From Maricaulis virginensis (lineage in GTDB: Bacteria > Pseudomonadota > Alphaproteobacteria > Caulobacterales > Maricaulaceae): 64,000 nt of DNA. Location: contig NZ_BSFE01000002.1 of assembly GCF_027922185.1 (NCBI RefSeq), positions 124,001-188,000 of the forward strand, written 5' to 3'. Of the stretch, positions 1-8,733 are shown one piece after another; positions within the stretch are counted from its first letter, which is position 1; every line of letters begins with the position of its first letter. The notes beneath the pieces were generated by a model. It made no database searches, had not been told where the DNA came from, and saw only the letters and a list, made by a program, of their open reading frames with translations. Both the position numbers and the translations under genes were made by a program.

Positions 1-616
1 CGGAGGAACGGGCGGAGACGGAGGCCAGGAAATCTGCCGTGCCGGCGCGGCCGTAGACGCTGGCCGATCCGCGGGTTTCCTCGTCCACCGACCGGTAACC
101 GGCGCCGAGGGAATAGCCCCAGCTTTCGCCGTCATCCAGCAGATCGTGGGCACTGGCCGTGCGGAAGGAGACGACACCGCCGGATGCGCCGGAGCCGTAG
201 ATTGCGGATGCCGGACCGCGCACGGCTTCCACGCCAACCAGCAGGGCCGGGTCGATGAAGAAGACGCCGTCATGGCCGGAGGAATAGTTCTGGCGGGCGC
301 CGTCCAGCAGGAGCGTGGTGTTTTCCCGCCCCTGACCGCGCAGCGCAATTGTCTGGCCGGTGCGTCGCGGACCGCCGGCGACGTCGAGGCCGGGCATGGA
401 GCGCAGCAGATCGTCGAGATCGGCAGGGCGGCGCAGGTCCAGTGCCTCGGCATCGATGGACGCCGTCATGCCGGGATAAACGAACGCGTCCAGCTTCGTG
501 TAGGTGGCTTCGACCACGATGACATCGGCATCGTCATTCGTTGCGTCTGCATCCTGGGTCAGGCCCGGGGCGGAGAGGGCAAAGGCGGCGACGCCGGCAA
601 GCAACACGGTTTTCAT
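1..616 (-). CDS. TonB-dependent receptor, heme/hemoglobin type (N-terminal part)
   Basis: Reading from the ATG at 616, the protein begins with a signal peptide (MKTVLLAGVAAFALSAPG) followed by a plug domain and runs off the left edge after about 205 residues. The plug has LRGQGRENTTLLLDGARQNY, then SGHDGVFFIDP, then VRGPASAIYGSGASGG, which is the pattern of the hemoglobin/heme receptor subfamily. Such receptors import heme or another iron source across the outer membrane using TonB energy. A ribosome binding site (AGGGA) lies 8 bases before the start and a Fur-like box lies just upstream. It is divergent from a DUF6607 lipoprotein gene. The substrate is inferred from the plug sequence only; the barrel is outside the window. 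Confidence 0.9.
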   Translation of the reverse strand, partial: MKTVLLAGVAAFALSAPGLTQDADATNDDADVIVVEATYTKLDAFVYPGMTASIDAEALDLRRPADLDDLLRSMPGLDVAGGPRRTGQTIALRGQGRENTTLLLDGARQNYSSGHDGVFFIDPALLVGVEAVRGPASAIYGSGASGGVVSFRTASAHDLLDDGESWGYSLGAGYRSVDEETRGSASVYGRAGTADFLASVSARSS

Positions 617-631
617 TTCGATGTCCCTAAG

Positions 632-646
632 TGCGAATGATTATCA
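632..646. promoter_or_regulatory. Fur-like box between the receptor and DUF6607 genes
   Basis: The 15-mer TGCGAATGATTATCA matches the Fur 7-1-7 consensus TGATAATnATTATCA at 12 of 14 fixed positions. It sits 16 bases upstream of the receptor start. A weaker match (TGAGAATTCTTCTTA, 10 of 14) lies at 686-700, nearer the DUF6607 gene. Iron repression of both divergent genes is inferred. Confidence 0.6.
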
Positions 647-747
647 GTTGCCCGTGTTCTGCCTCTTGCTTTTTGAGATTGCAAGTGAGAATTCTTCTTA
701 GAAACATGCCTGTGCCTTTCGGGCACGTCTGATGGATGAGGGTTTTC

Positions 748-1746
748 ATGAAGATCGCCTATCTTGCCGCTGTCGCCGCCGTACTGACGGCCGGCGGCTG
801 CGCCACCACGAACACCGCAACCGGCGGGGAGACCGCGGCTGTCGCGCCGATGTCTGAACGCTCCCGCGCTCTTTACCAACAAGACCGCGAGGCGATCCTG
901 GCGATGCAGGGCGAATACGCGGTGACATTCGACTTCCGCGAGACGGTGCCGGTGGCCGACGGTTATGAACTGGCCGAGCCCAAGCTGACGCCGGCGCGCG
1001 AGGTGGTGATCGTCGTCGAGGATACCGGCGACTTCATCATGCTTCAGCACCTGCTGATCGTGGGGCCGGAGGAAGAACCTTTCATCGTCAAGCACTGGCG
1101 CCAGGACTGGCGCTACGAGCCGGAAACGGTGCTGGCCTTCCAGGGGCATGACGACTGGACCGTCGAAGCGGTCCCGGCTGCCGAAGCCGCCGGCGCCTGG
1201 TCGCAGACCGTCTACCAGGTGGATGACAGCCCGCGCTATGCCGCGGTTGCACCCTGGACCCATGATGCCGATGGCGTTTCGACCTGGGAGCCGCCGGTCT
1301 CCTGGCGTCCGCTGCCGCGCCGGGACGACACCACGCGTGACGACTATGATGTTATCGCTGCCGTGAACCGCCACACCGTCATGCCGTGGGGCTGGACCCA
1401 TGAGCAGGACAATTCCAAGCTCGTCGTCGAAGAGGACGGCGCGGTGCACGAGCTGGTGCGCGAGATCGGCGTGAACACCTATCGCAAAACCGATCTGGGC
1501 AATGACCAGGCCGCTCATGACTACTGGGCCGCGACGCAGGACTACTGGGCGATGGTGCGCGGCTATTTCGACAATCTGGAAACCGGCACGCAGGGCTTCC
1601 ACATCGAGGACGATGCCGAGGGCACGCTGCTGTACGGTCCGGTCCTCGAGGCGGGCCAGCGGGTCCTGTTCGGCATTGCGACGGCTGAAGAGGCCTATGC
1701 CGAAGCCGAGATCCTGCTGAACAGCCAGATCACGGTTGTCGAATAA
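748..1746 (+). CDS. DUF6607 family lipoprotein
   Basis: 332 residues. The N-terminus is a lipoprotein signal (MKIAYLAAVAAVLTAGGC, lipobox Cys at 18), so the protein is probably membrane-anchored in the periplasm. The body resembles the DUF6607 family, with tryptophan-rich blocks such as VKHWRQDWRYEP and the late segment DYWAMVRGYFDNLETG. An ATG 12 bases upstream is also in frame, but GAGGG at 737-742 fits the 748 start. DUF6607 genes are often found beside heme-type TonB receptors, as here. The function is unknown; a role in heme or iron handling is inferred from the neighbour and the Fur-like box. Confidence 0.8.
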   Translation: MKIAYLAAVAAVLTAGGCATTNTATGGETAAVAPMSERSRALYQQDREAILAMQGEYAVTFDFRETVPVADGYELAEPKLTPAREVVIVVEDTGDFIMLQHLLIVGPEEEPFIVKHWRQDWRYEPETVLAFQGHDDWTVEAVPAAEAAGAWSQTVYQVDDSPRYAAVAPWTHDADGVSTWEPPVSWRPLPRRDDTTRDDYDVIAAVNRHTVMPWGWTHEQDNSKLVVEEDGAVHELVREIGVNTYRKTDLGNDQAAHDYWAATQDYWAMVRGYFDNLETGTQGFHIEDDAEGTLLYGPVLEAGQRVLFGIATAEEAYAEAEILLNSQITVVE

Positions 1747-1749
1747 GGC

Positions 1750-2712
1750 CTACCGGGCGGCGGCGACTTCGCGCGGGCGGCCCTGCTGGAAAGGCAGGGC
1801 GGCCGGCGGTACCGACTGGCAGAACCGGACGAGCGCGTCACGCATCCAGCGTGTCGCGCCGTCCAGCTCGAAGCGGCGGTTCCAGTAGAGTGCGATCGGC
1901 ACGCAGGCGATCTCGAAGGGCAGGGGGTAGGCGGTGATACCGCCTTCATCCACCATCTTCCTCGCCAGCCGGCCGGGCACGGTGGCGACCAGATCGGTCG
2001 TCCGCACCAGGTGCGCGACCGTGCCCATATGCTGTGTCGTCACGGCAACGCGGCGGCGATAGCCCATCCTGGCCAGGGTCTCGTCCACGTGCGACTCCGA
2101 GTCGCCGCGCTGCGAGAAATTCACGTGCGCGAGATCCGCGAAAAGTCCGATGTCCGGCATGGCGCGGACCCGGGGGTGGTCCGAGCGCACCGTGAAGGCA
2201 TGCAGGTCCTGCATCACCGTTCTGACGCCGAAGCGTTTGGCCGCCGGCGCCTCCTTGTGCAGCAGAAAGTCGAGTTCGCCGGCGTCGAGCATGTCCAGCC
2301 CTTCGTCGAGATCGGGCGAGCGCAGGCGCAGATCGATCTGTGGCGCCTCGACCGCCATGTGGGCCATCAGGCCGGGCAGGATGAACAGATCGAAATAGTC
2401 CGCACTGCCGATCCGGAATTCCCGCCGGCACAGGCGCGGATCGAAGGCCGGGCCGCTGTCGAGCGCCTGCTCGATATGGCGCAGCGCCTCGCGGACATCC
2501 TTGATGATTTCGGCACAGCGTTCCGTGGGTTCGATACCTCGCGGCGAGCGCATGAAGAGCTGGTCGCCGAACGCCGAGCGCAGGCGTGCCAGCGCATTCG
2601 ACACGGTCGGCTGCGACACATTCAGCCGCCGCGCCGCCCGCGTCACATTGCGCTCGTGCCAGAGCGCCTCGAAGGTGATCAGCAGATTCAGATCGACATG
2701 CTTGAGCGACAT
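1750..2712 (-). CDS. LysR-family transcriptional regulator
   Basis: 320 residues from the ATG at 2712; AAGGA lies about 9 bases before it, which suits it better than the ATG at 2721. The N-terminal winged helix is typical of LysR (NVTRAARRLNVSQPTVSNAL, near residues 22-41). The rest is a periplasmic-binding-protein-like effector domain, and the overall sequence is closest to the NodD/PcpR-like branch. It lies directly downstream of, and on the same strand as, the exporter operon at 2749-7290, so it may regulate or be cotranscribed with it. The ligand is unknown. Confidence 0.9.
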   Translation of the reverse strand: MSLKHVDLNLLITFEALWHERNVTRAARRLNVSQPTVSNALARLRSAFGDQLFMRSPRGIEPTERCAEIIKDVREALRHIEQALDSGPAFDPRLCRREFRIGSADYFDLFILPGLMAHMAVEAPQIDLRLRSPDLDEGLDMLDAGELDFLLHKEAPAAKRFGVRTVMQDLHAFTVRSDHPRVRAMPDIGLFADLAHVNFSQRGDSESHVDETLARMGYRRRVAVTTQHMGTVAHLVRTTDLVATVPGRLARKMVDEGGITAYPLPFEIACVPIALYWNRRFELDGATRWMRDALVRFCQSVPPAALPFQQGRPREVAAAR

Positions 2713-2748
2713 GATGGCCATCCTTTGCGCCTCTCGCTTCGCCCGGGC

Positions 2749-3978
2749 TCAGAAGTGCCGGGTCAGGCGAAGGGTGAGTGCATCGTCGCGGTCGGCCGGA
2801 AAAAGGGCGTCCCGTTCGTCCACATTGAGCGTAAACCGCCCTTCGAGTTCCAGGAATATATAGGAGCCGAAACGGCGCTCCGCTTCGATCAGGGTTGCGG
2901 TCGAGCCGTTTTCCGTATCGATCACCGCTCCGCCGAGGATCGCGGTGTCGTTGATATCGTTCAGCGCCAGCCGTCCGCCCAGGAAGATGTCATTGTCGAA
3001 AGCGGTCGGCGGCGCGATGGCGGGATCGCTGTCGCGGCCGTCGAGGTGATACTCGGCCAGCACGCCGAAATCGGCGCCGGACGCGGTGATGCCGTAGAAG
3101 GTATATTCCAGCCCGCCGGAAAACGCGCCGAACGTGTCGCCCTGACCTTCGCGGACGATCGCCTCACCCTTCCACAGCCAGGGGCCGCGCGTCAGCTGCA
3201 CGTCGGCCGAGACCTGGGTGATGATCCGGTAGAGCGGATGCAGACTGTCGCCGCTGTCCGAGATTGTGAAGACGGGCTCCCGGTCGGTGCCGTGAAAGGC
3301 CGCCAGACCGACATCCCAGTCTCCCAGGAAATGGCTCCACCGCGCGGCGAGATCGACATGGCGTTCCTCGTCGGCATGTTCATAAAGCGGTGCTTCCGTC
3401 ACTGGCAGCGGACCGCGCAGTCTTCCGTCCCGTCCGGGGAAGGTCCGTTCACGGAAGCCGGGCAGCACGAAGAATTCCAGCCGCCCCCAGTCGCGCTGGC
3501 TCGTCAGGCGAAGGGCTGGCTGGCCCAGCTTGTCCTCGCCGTCGGAATCCTGGACGAGATCGGTCTGGTTGATGATGTCCACCAGGTGACGTGACTCAGT
3601 GACACCCCAGAACACCTTTATGAGGCCGGTTTCGAGCGTGAATGTGTCACCTATGTAGCGGTAAAATCCCTCCCGCAGATCGGCATGGGTCCGCTCGTCA
3701 TCGGTGCTGTCGATCCGGGCCCAGGGCACGACGACCAGCTGATGCCGGCGGTCCTCGCTGCGCCAGCGGAAATCGCCTTCCAGGATGATCGACGACTGCA
3801 CATCGTCCGCCTGTCCGGGCCAGGCCGGATCGTCCAGGAAGATACGGGTCTCGCCCCCGGCCGAACCGCCCGCATCCCATCCCTGGGCGCGGGCTGTCGA
3901 CTGGGCGAGGATGATAACGGCCGCAAGGATCAGCGCGGGAAGAACAAGCGAGCGCAGGGTTCGCAGGGAAGGAAGCAT
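2749..3978 (-). CDS. Outer-membrane beta-barrel protein of an exporter operon
   Basis: 409 residues with a signal peptide (cleavage likely after STARAQ, near residue 32). The mature protein has alternating amphipathic strands and ends in an aromatic residue (RLTRHF), the usual C-terminal signal for barrel assembly. It resembles DUF1302/porin-like proteins coded next to RND/MMPL exporters. It is the third gene of the minus-strand operon after the exporter and the LolA-like protein, and a strong hairpin lies in the leader between the two (4003-4041). A role as the outer-membrane part of a lipid or hydrophobic-compound export system is inferred. Confidence 0.75.
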   Translation of the reverse strand: MLPSLRTLRSLVLPALILAAVIILAQSTARAQGWDAGGSAGGETRIFLDDPAWPGQADDVQSSIILEGDFRWRSEDRRHQLVVVPWARIDSTDDERTHADLREGFYRYIGDTFTLETGLIKVFWGVTESRHLVDIINQTDLVQDSDGEDKLGQPALRLTSQRDWGRLEFFVLPGFRERTFPGRDGRLRGPLPVTEAPLYEHADEERHVDLAARWSHFLGDWDVGLAAFHGTDREPVFTISDSGDSLHPLYRIITQVSADVQLTRGPWLWKGEAIVREGQGDTFGAFSGGLEYTFYGITASGADFGVLAEYHLDGRDSDPAIAPPTAFDNDIFLGGRLALNDINDTAILGGAVIDTENGSTATLIEAERRFGSYIFLELEGRFTLNVDERDALFPADRDDALTLRLTRHF

Positions 3979-4002
3979 CGGAAGTCTCGTTGACTGGAAA
4001 GC

Positions 4003-4041
4003 GCCGCAGCTGCGCCGGTTGGGCGTTGGCGCAGCTGCGGC
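4003..4041 (-). repeat. Intercistronic 14-bp perfect hairpin
   Basis: GCCGCAGCTGCGCC at 4003-4016 and its exact reverse complement at 4028-4041 are separated by 11 bases. No T-run follows on the minus strand. It lies between the LolA-like gene and the barrel gene, so it could stabilise or process the upstream mRNA segment, or lower expression of the downstream gene. Confidence 0.7.
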
Positions 4042-4085
4042 CGGGCACGGGTCCGGATGAACCGCCGGAGCCTGTGCGGGCGGGG

Positions 4086-4943
4086 TCAGTACTGGCGTTC
4101 CAGAACGCCGCGCACGAAGTCATTGTCGGAGAGGCCGACGCCGAATTCGTAGTCGCTGTAGACCAGCTCGGTGGACTTGCCGGTCTGGTGATTGGTCATC
4201 GTCAGGACGTGTGCCCGCCAGATGCCGTCGCCGTACTCGCGGTAGTCGGCCAGATCGAGCGTCTTGAGAAGGTCGCCCCGGCGGTCGAAAAACTCGATCC
4301 GCCGGATCTGGTAGATGTCCTGGTCGATGTAGGAGACCTGGCGCGAATAGCCGGAATTCTCGTAGCGCGGGAAACGCTCGACAATATCAACCGTCATCGT
4401 CTCCCCGCCGATCTCGACGTCACCGGACGAGACGTAGTTGTGCTCGTACTTGTTCAGCTCGACCGCCGTGAAGTCCTCGAATGCGAACTCGGACCCGACA
4501 AACGGGCCGGACTTGTTGGCCGAGGAGATGCGGCGCACGCGTGCCAGGGCCGGCAGGTAGAGCCACTGATCGTCCGGTTCGAGAATGCGGGCGTGCGAGA
4601 GAAGCGCCGTTCCCTCCACATCCGCCGGCGTGTGGAACACAACGACCGACTTGTCGCCGACCGTATTGTCCGCACGCTCCAGCGTCTGGAAGCTCAGCTC
4701 GCGGCTGGTTTCCTGGCCGGCGGCATTGCGCAGCACCATGCGGGCCTCCACACGGCTGTCGCCGAAACCATTGTCGGAATTGTCCGAACGCATGGCGACT
4801 TCATAACCCTGGCGCTCGCTGTCACTGTCGACCCAGTCGGGCAGGCCGATATCCTGCGCGATCGCGGAAGGGGTGGCGATGGCGGCGAAGGCCGCCGTCG
4901 CCAGAAGGGCGTTACGCCACAGGTTGGTAGTCACGGTCTTCAT
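4086..4943 (-). CDS. Outer membrane lipoprotein-sorting protein family (LolA-like fold)
   Basis: 285 residues with a clear signal peptide (MKTVTTNLWRNALLATAAFA, cleavage after SAIAQ). The body matches the LolA-like family that accompanies MMPL exporters: DDQWLYLPALARVRRISS, then GPFVGSEFAFEDFTAVELNKYE, then YIDQDIYQIRRIEFFDRRG. This family folds as an open half-barrel and probably carries a lipid through the periplasm. The start lies inside the upstream exporter gene (32-base overlap), which implies translational coupling. It is distinct from true LolA, which serves lipoprotein sorting. Confidence 0.85.
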   Translation of the reverse strand: MKTVTTNLWRNALLATAAFAAIATPSAIAQDIGLPDWVDSDSERQGYEVAMRSDNSDNGFGDSRVEARMVLRNAAGQETSRELSFQTLERADNTVGDKSVVVFHTPADVEGTALLSHARILEPDDQWLYLPALARVRRISSANKSGPFVGSEFAFEDFTAVELNKYEHNYVSSGDVEIGGETMTVDIVERFPRYENSGYSRQVSYIDQDIYQIRRIEFFDRRGDLLKTLDLADYREYGDGIWRAHVLTMTNHQTGKSTELVYSDYEFGVGLSDNDFVRGVLERQY

Positions 4944-7290
4944 TGGACTTTTCTCCGGATTGGGGCTTGGGGGCGGTCAGCTTGGACAGCTCGACCAGCA
5001 GGGCCGGCAGGAGCAGGAAATCGAGCACCAGGGCGAAGACGATCGCCAGGGCGGTCAGGAGTCCCATGTCGGCATTGAGCTTGAAGGTGGACATGGCGAG
5101 CACGGCGAAGCCGGCGGCCAGGATGATGGTGTTGATCACCACCGCCATGCCGACGGTCTCGAAGGCGTAGCGGATGGCCTCGGCAGTCGAGGCGCCGCGC
5201 TCCATGCGGGCCCGCCGGTATTTGGTGAGGAAGTGGACGGTGTCGTCGACGACGATGCCGAGCGAGACCGCACCGACCGCGGCGACCGAGAAGCCCACCG
5301 TGCCCACCAGCAGTGCCCAGGTCCCGAACGTCGTGAGAATGGGCAGTGTGTTGGGGATCAGGCTCAGCAGGCCGAGGCGGAAGGAACGCAGCGCCATCAC
5401 CATGACCAGGCCGATGGCCAGGATGGCGATGATATTGCCCGAGATCATCGAGTTGACGTTGCGCTCGGCGACGTAGGCGAACATCACCTGCGCGCCGGTT
5501 GCGGACGTATGCATGTAGTCCGGCGTGTTCTCGGCGAGCCAGGCTTCGGCCGCGTCGAGGAAGTCCTTGGTCTCCTGCGTCGTGACATTATCCAGCGTCA
5601 CCGTCATGCGGGTGGCCGACTTGTCGATATTGATGCGGTCGTTGAGATCCAGGCCGTAGGGCAGGGAGAGTTCGTAGAGCAGCAGATACTGCGCGGCGAG
5701 GCTGCGGTCTTCCGGGATGCGGAAATAGGCCGGATCGTCCTCGTGCATGTTGCGGTTCAGGCGCCGCATGATGTCGGTGATGGAATAGACGTGAGTTACG
5801 CCATCCTGCTGCCGGGCCCAGCTGGCGAAGGCGTCGAGCCGTTCCAGATACACCGGGTCCGAGACACCGCCAGCGCCGTCGGCCGGGACCGAGAACTCGA
5901 TCGGATAGAGGCCGAAATACTCCAGGGCGGTGTCATTGTCCTGCCGGACCTCAAGCGAGGGCGAGAAATAGTTCACCCACTGGTCGTTGAACTCGATCGT
6001 CGGGATCAGAGCGATCAGTGCCGCGCTGGCGGCTGCCGACGCGATGAGCACGCCCCGGCTGTGCCGGGTGACGAAGCCGGCCAGCTGTCCCATGCGGGCG
6101 GTCGCATCCTTGCCGTCGGGTTTGCGCGGCGCCGCTTTCATCGGCAGCACGCTGACGATGGCCGGCAGGAAGGTGATCGAAAGCAGCCAGGCAGCGGCGA
6201 TGCCGATCGCCGTCATCGTGCCGAGATGCCCGAAGGGCGGTGCATCGGACAGGTTCAGCGCCATGAAGCCGATGATGGTCGTCAGCGAGGTGATCGTGAC
6301 GGCCAGGAAGTTGATCCGCACGGCATCCACGATGGCGTCGCGCCTGGGCAGGCCGTCGCGCATGCGCTGACGCATCGACATGAGAATGTGGATCGAGTCC
6401 GCGATGGCGAGTGTCAGGACGATGGTCGGTGCCGACGCCGACACCGGCGTCAGGCCGATCGCGAGGAAGCCGGCCGACCCCATCGAGACGATCGAGGAGA
6501 ACAGGATCAGGAACAGTGTCGCGATGGTGCCGCTGACCGACCGGATCGCGACCATCATGATGGCCAGCAGAACGAGGTACATCAGCGGGATCAGCTTCGC
6601 CATGTCGCCCATCCCGGACTCCATGAAGGCGTTGTTCATCATGGAGACGCCCGACAGGGCAATATCGATGTCCGGATAGTCCGCCTCGATCCGGTCGCGC
6701 AGTGCGCGGACAACGGCGACGGCCTCGGGGACTTCCATCGCGCTCTCTTCGGGGTATTGGAGCACGATGTTGATCGCCGTGACGCTGGCGTCCTCGGTGA
6801 TCAGCTGGTTGCGCAGAAGCGGCTCATTGAGGGCGACGGCGCTGCGTTCGGACAATTCGGTGTCGCTGAGCGTATGGGCATCGCGAACCAGATCCTCGAC
6901 AATCAGATTGTCGCCGTCGGCCCAGGTGTGCTGGAAGTTTGTGATGGAATCCACGCGGATCGCGTAGGGAACCTGCCAGCCCGCTTCGGTGATCTCCTCG
7001 ACTGCGGCGAGGGTTGTCTGGCTGAAGACATTGCCGTCCGCCGGACGGACAACGATCAGGAAGTTGTCATTCTTGGTATAGGTGGCCTGGAAGTTCTCGA
7101 AAGCGGCCAGTTCCGGATTCTCGTCGGAGAAGAAGGCCCGGTAATTGGTGTCGAAGGCCAGGCGCGGCATGCCCATGGCAAAGCCGACCGTAGCCAGGAT
7201 TGTGGCGAGGATGACAATCCAGCGCCAGCGGATCATGGCTTCGGCGAGAGCCGTCGCAAACATGTCCGTGCGATTTCTGATAGCGCCCAT
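4912..7290 (-). CDS. RND-superfamily exporter (MMPL family)
   Basis: 792 residues. The layout is two repeats of one transmembrane helix, a large periplasmic loop and five more helices. The first helix is near residues 24-42 (WIVILATILATVGFAMGMP), followed by FDTNYRAFFSDENPELAAFE, typical of MMPL/HpnN-like exporters. Acidic residues in the helices (for example LAIADSIHILM and LGIVVDDTVHF) are where proton-coupling residues sit in this family. It is the first gene of the operon with the LolA-like and barrel genes. Likely cargo is a lipid or sterol-like molecule moved from the inner membrane; this is family-level inference. Confidence 0.9.
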   Translation of the reverse strand: MGAIRNRTDMFATALAEAMIRWRWIVILATILATVGFAMGMPRLAFDTNYRAFFSDENPELAAFENFQATYTKNDNFLIVVRPADGNVFSQTTLAAVEEITEAGWQVPYAIRVDSITNFQHTWADGDNLIVEDLVRDAHTLSDTELSERSAVALNEPLLRNQLITEDASVTAINIVLQYPEESAMEVPEAVAVVRALRDRIEADYPDIDIALSGVSMMNNAFMESGMGDMAKLIPLMYLVLLAIMMVAIRSVSGTIATLFLILFSSIVSMGSAGFLAIGLTPVSASAPTIVLTLAIADSIHILMSMRQRMRDGLPRRDAIVDAVRINFLAVTITSLTTIIGFMALNLSDAPPFGHLGTMTAIGIAAAWLLSITFLPAIVSVLPMKAAPRKPDGKDATARMGQLAGFVTRHSRGVLIASAAASAALIALIPTIEFNDQWVNYFSPSLEVRQDNDTALEYFGLYPIEFSVPADGAGGVSDPVYLERLDAFASWARQQDGVTHVYSITDIMRRLNRNMHEDDPAYFRIPEDRSLAAQYLLLYELSLPYGLDLNDRINIDKSATRMTVTLDNVTTQETKDFLDAAEAWLAENTPDYMHTSATGAQVMFAYVAERNVNSMISGNIIAILAIGLVMVMALRSFRLGLLSLIPNTLPILTTFGTWALLVGTVGFSVAAVGAVSLGIVVDDTVHFLTKYRRARMERGASTAEAIRYAFETVGMAVVINTIILAAGFAVLAMSTFKLNADMGLLTALAIVFALVLDFLLLPALLVELSKLTAPKPQSGEKSNEDRDYQPVA

Positions 7291-7569
7291 TTCGGGTCCT
7301 TTCGCGCATGCGGTCTCGTGCCGGGGTCGCGCAGGACGACCCGGCGGGACGCCCGGGCGTCCGTTGTCCAGTGTTTCGATTTCGGGGGGCGGCCCGCAGG
7401 GGCCGGGGCCGTCAGGCCGGTTTGGCAGTCCTCATCGCATTTCCCTCGTCTTGGCGGCCAGGCGGCTGGCTGCGGGACAGGTGGGACAGGCGACGGCATT
7501 CCGCCAATCGATGAGGCGAATATCGCTTATCGGGTATTTGAATAATGGTGCGCGAAGGTACGGGGCGGT

Positions 7570-7893
7570 TCACTTGCGCCCGTATTTCCGCTTCACCCAG
7601 AAAATGCCGCCGATGGCGATCATGTACAGGGCGAGGCGGAGCAGGACGACGATACCGCCGCGCTCGTCGAGTCTGGAAATCGCGAAATCAAAAGCGAAAT
7701 CAGGCGGAACGCCGGTCGCCCAGCGGTAGAAGAAGGGGGCCGCCGCATCGGCGAAGAAGGCAATGGCCGCCGCCGCCGGCCATTGCGGCCATTTGCGCAT
7801 GATCAGTGCCGCCACCAGCGACAGGACAATCAGCAGCCACCAGTCAAAACCGGTAAAGCCGGAGGCCAGCCGGTCTCCAAACGTCTCGTACAT
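7570..7893 (-). CDS. Small membrane protein, function unknown
   Basis: 107 residues with about three hydrophobic segments (WWLLIVLSLVAALIM, PAAAAIAFFADAAAPFFY and VVLLRLALYMIAIGGIFW) and a basic C-terminus (VKRKYGRK). I do not recognise the family. It stands alone between the exporter operon and flhG. The 279-base stretch at 7291-7569 between it and the exporter gene shows no gene and no clear promoter to me. Confidence 0.65.
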   Translation of the reverse strand: MYETFGDRLASGFTGFDWWLLIVLSLVAALIMRKWPQWPAAAAIAFFADAAAPFFYRWATGVPPDFAFDFAISRLDERGGIVVLLRLALYMIAIGGIFWVKRKYGRK

Positions 7894-7932
7894 CCCCCGA
7901 GCGCTCCCCTACGCTTACGTCCGGGAGACAGT

Positions 7933-8733
7933 TTAGGCCGCTTCTTTGCCGCGCGCGAGTGATCCTGCAAGTGCCTGCAGGTCCTTGGCTGCATCGCAGG
8001 CCGGAGCGCGAACGGATACGCAGGTCTGGTTGCGGATTGCTGCGGGCACGTTGACGTCCCGCCGGACAATACCGGCCAGTGTCGGCGTAAAGCTGAGGAA
8101 GGCCTCGCAGGTCTTCTTGAACGCACCGAAAGCCTCGCGCGCGGTGATCATGTCGGGCGCGTTGTTGACGACAACCAGCGGCGCGGCTCCGTCATCGTGC
8201 AGGCGCAGTGTTTTCACGAAGGCGTAGGCATCGGTCAGCGAGGTGGGCTCGTCATTGATGACGATCACCACATCGTCTGCCGTCAGCGCCAGACGCACCG
8301 TCGCGCGGTCGGCGCCGGCGGCGAGGTCCAGGATGGCGCGATCATAGGAGAGGGCGAGTGCGGCGACGCCGGAGGCCAGCTTGGTCAGGCCCGGCCCGGC
8401 GAGATTGGCGAGGGCGCCGGAGCCGGAGCGGCCGGAGATCACATCGAACCCGCCGCGCTTCCGGGAACCGCCGAATGCCGGACCCACCGCGTCGGTCAGG
8501 GAAACCTTGCCGTTGAGCACGCTGGTGATGTCGGCGGCGGGCTGGAGGCCCAGCTGGACGTCGATATTCGCCATGCCCAGATCGCCATCGACCAGCAGGA
8601 CCCGCTCGCCCATCTGCGAGAAGGCGTGGGCCATGCCGATTGCGGACGCGGTCTTGCCGACCCCGCCCTTGCCGGAGGCAATGGCCAGGATGCGGCCTGC
8701 GGAGCGGTCTTGCGGCGCGGATGCGAGCTTCAT
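7933..8733 (-). CDS. flhG: FlhG-like MinD/ParA ATPase
   Basis: 266 residues. The deviant Walker A motif GKGGVGKT is at residues 21-28, followed by VLLVDGDLGMANIDVQLGL, the signature of the FlhG/FleN/YlxH branch of MinD ATPases. FlhG works with FlhF to set flagellar number and position at the pole. It overlaps the flhF stop by 4 bases and is the last gene of the flhA-flhF-flhG group. It ends with a short alanine-rich tail, and I see no clear MinD membrane-targeting helix. Confidence 0.88.
   Translation of the reverse strand: MKLASAPQDRSAGRILAIASGKGGVGKTASAIGMAHAFSQMGERVLLVDGDLGMANIDVQLGLQPAADITSVLNGKVSLTDAVGPAFGGSRKRGGFDVISGRSGSGALANLAGPGLTKLASGVAALALSYDRAILDLAAGADRATVRLALTADDVVIVINDEPTSLTDAYAFVKTLRLHDDGAAPLVVVNNAPDMITAREAFGAFKKTCEAFLSFTPTLAGIVRRDVNVPAAIRNQTCVSVRAPACDAAKDLQALAGSLARGKEAA

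Noticed and set aside
613..1602. Long minus-strand frame over the DUF6607 gene
   Set aside because: It overlaps a well-supported lipoprotein gene on the other strand, and its sequence is Arg/His-rich nonsense typical of an antisense frame of GC-rich DNA.
4873..7545. 890-residue plus-strand frame opposite the MMPL exporter
   Set aside because: The exporter has strong family motifs on the minus strand. The plus frame is a low-complexity Gly/Arg/Asp shadow with no domain.
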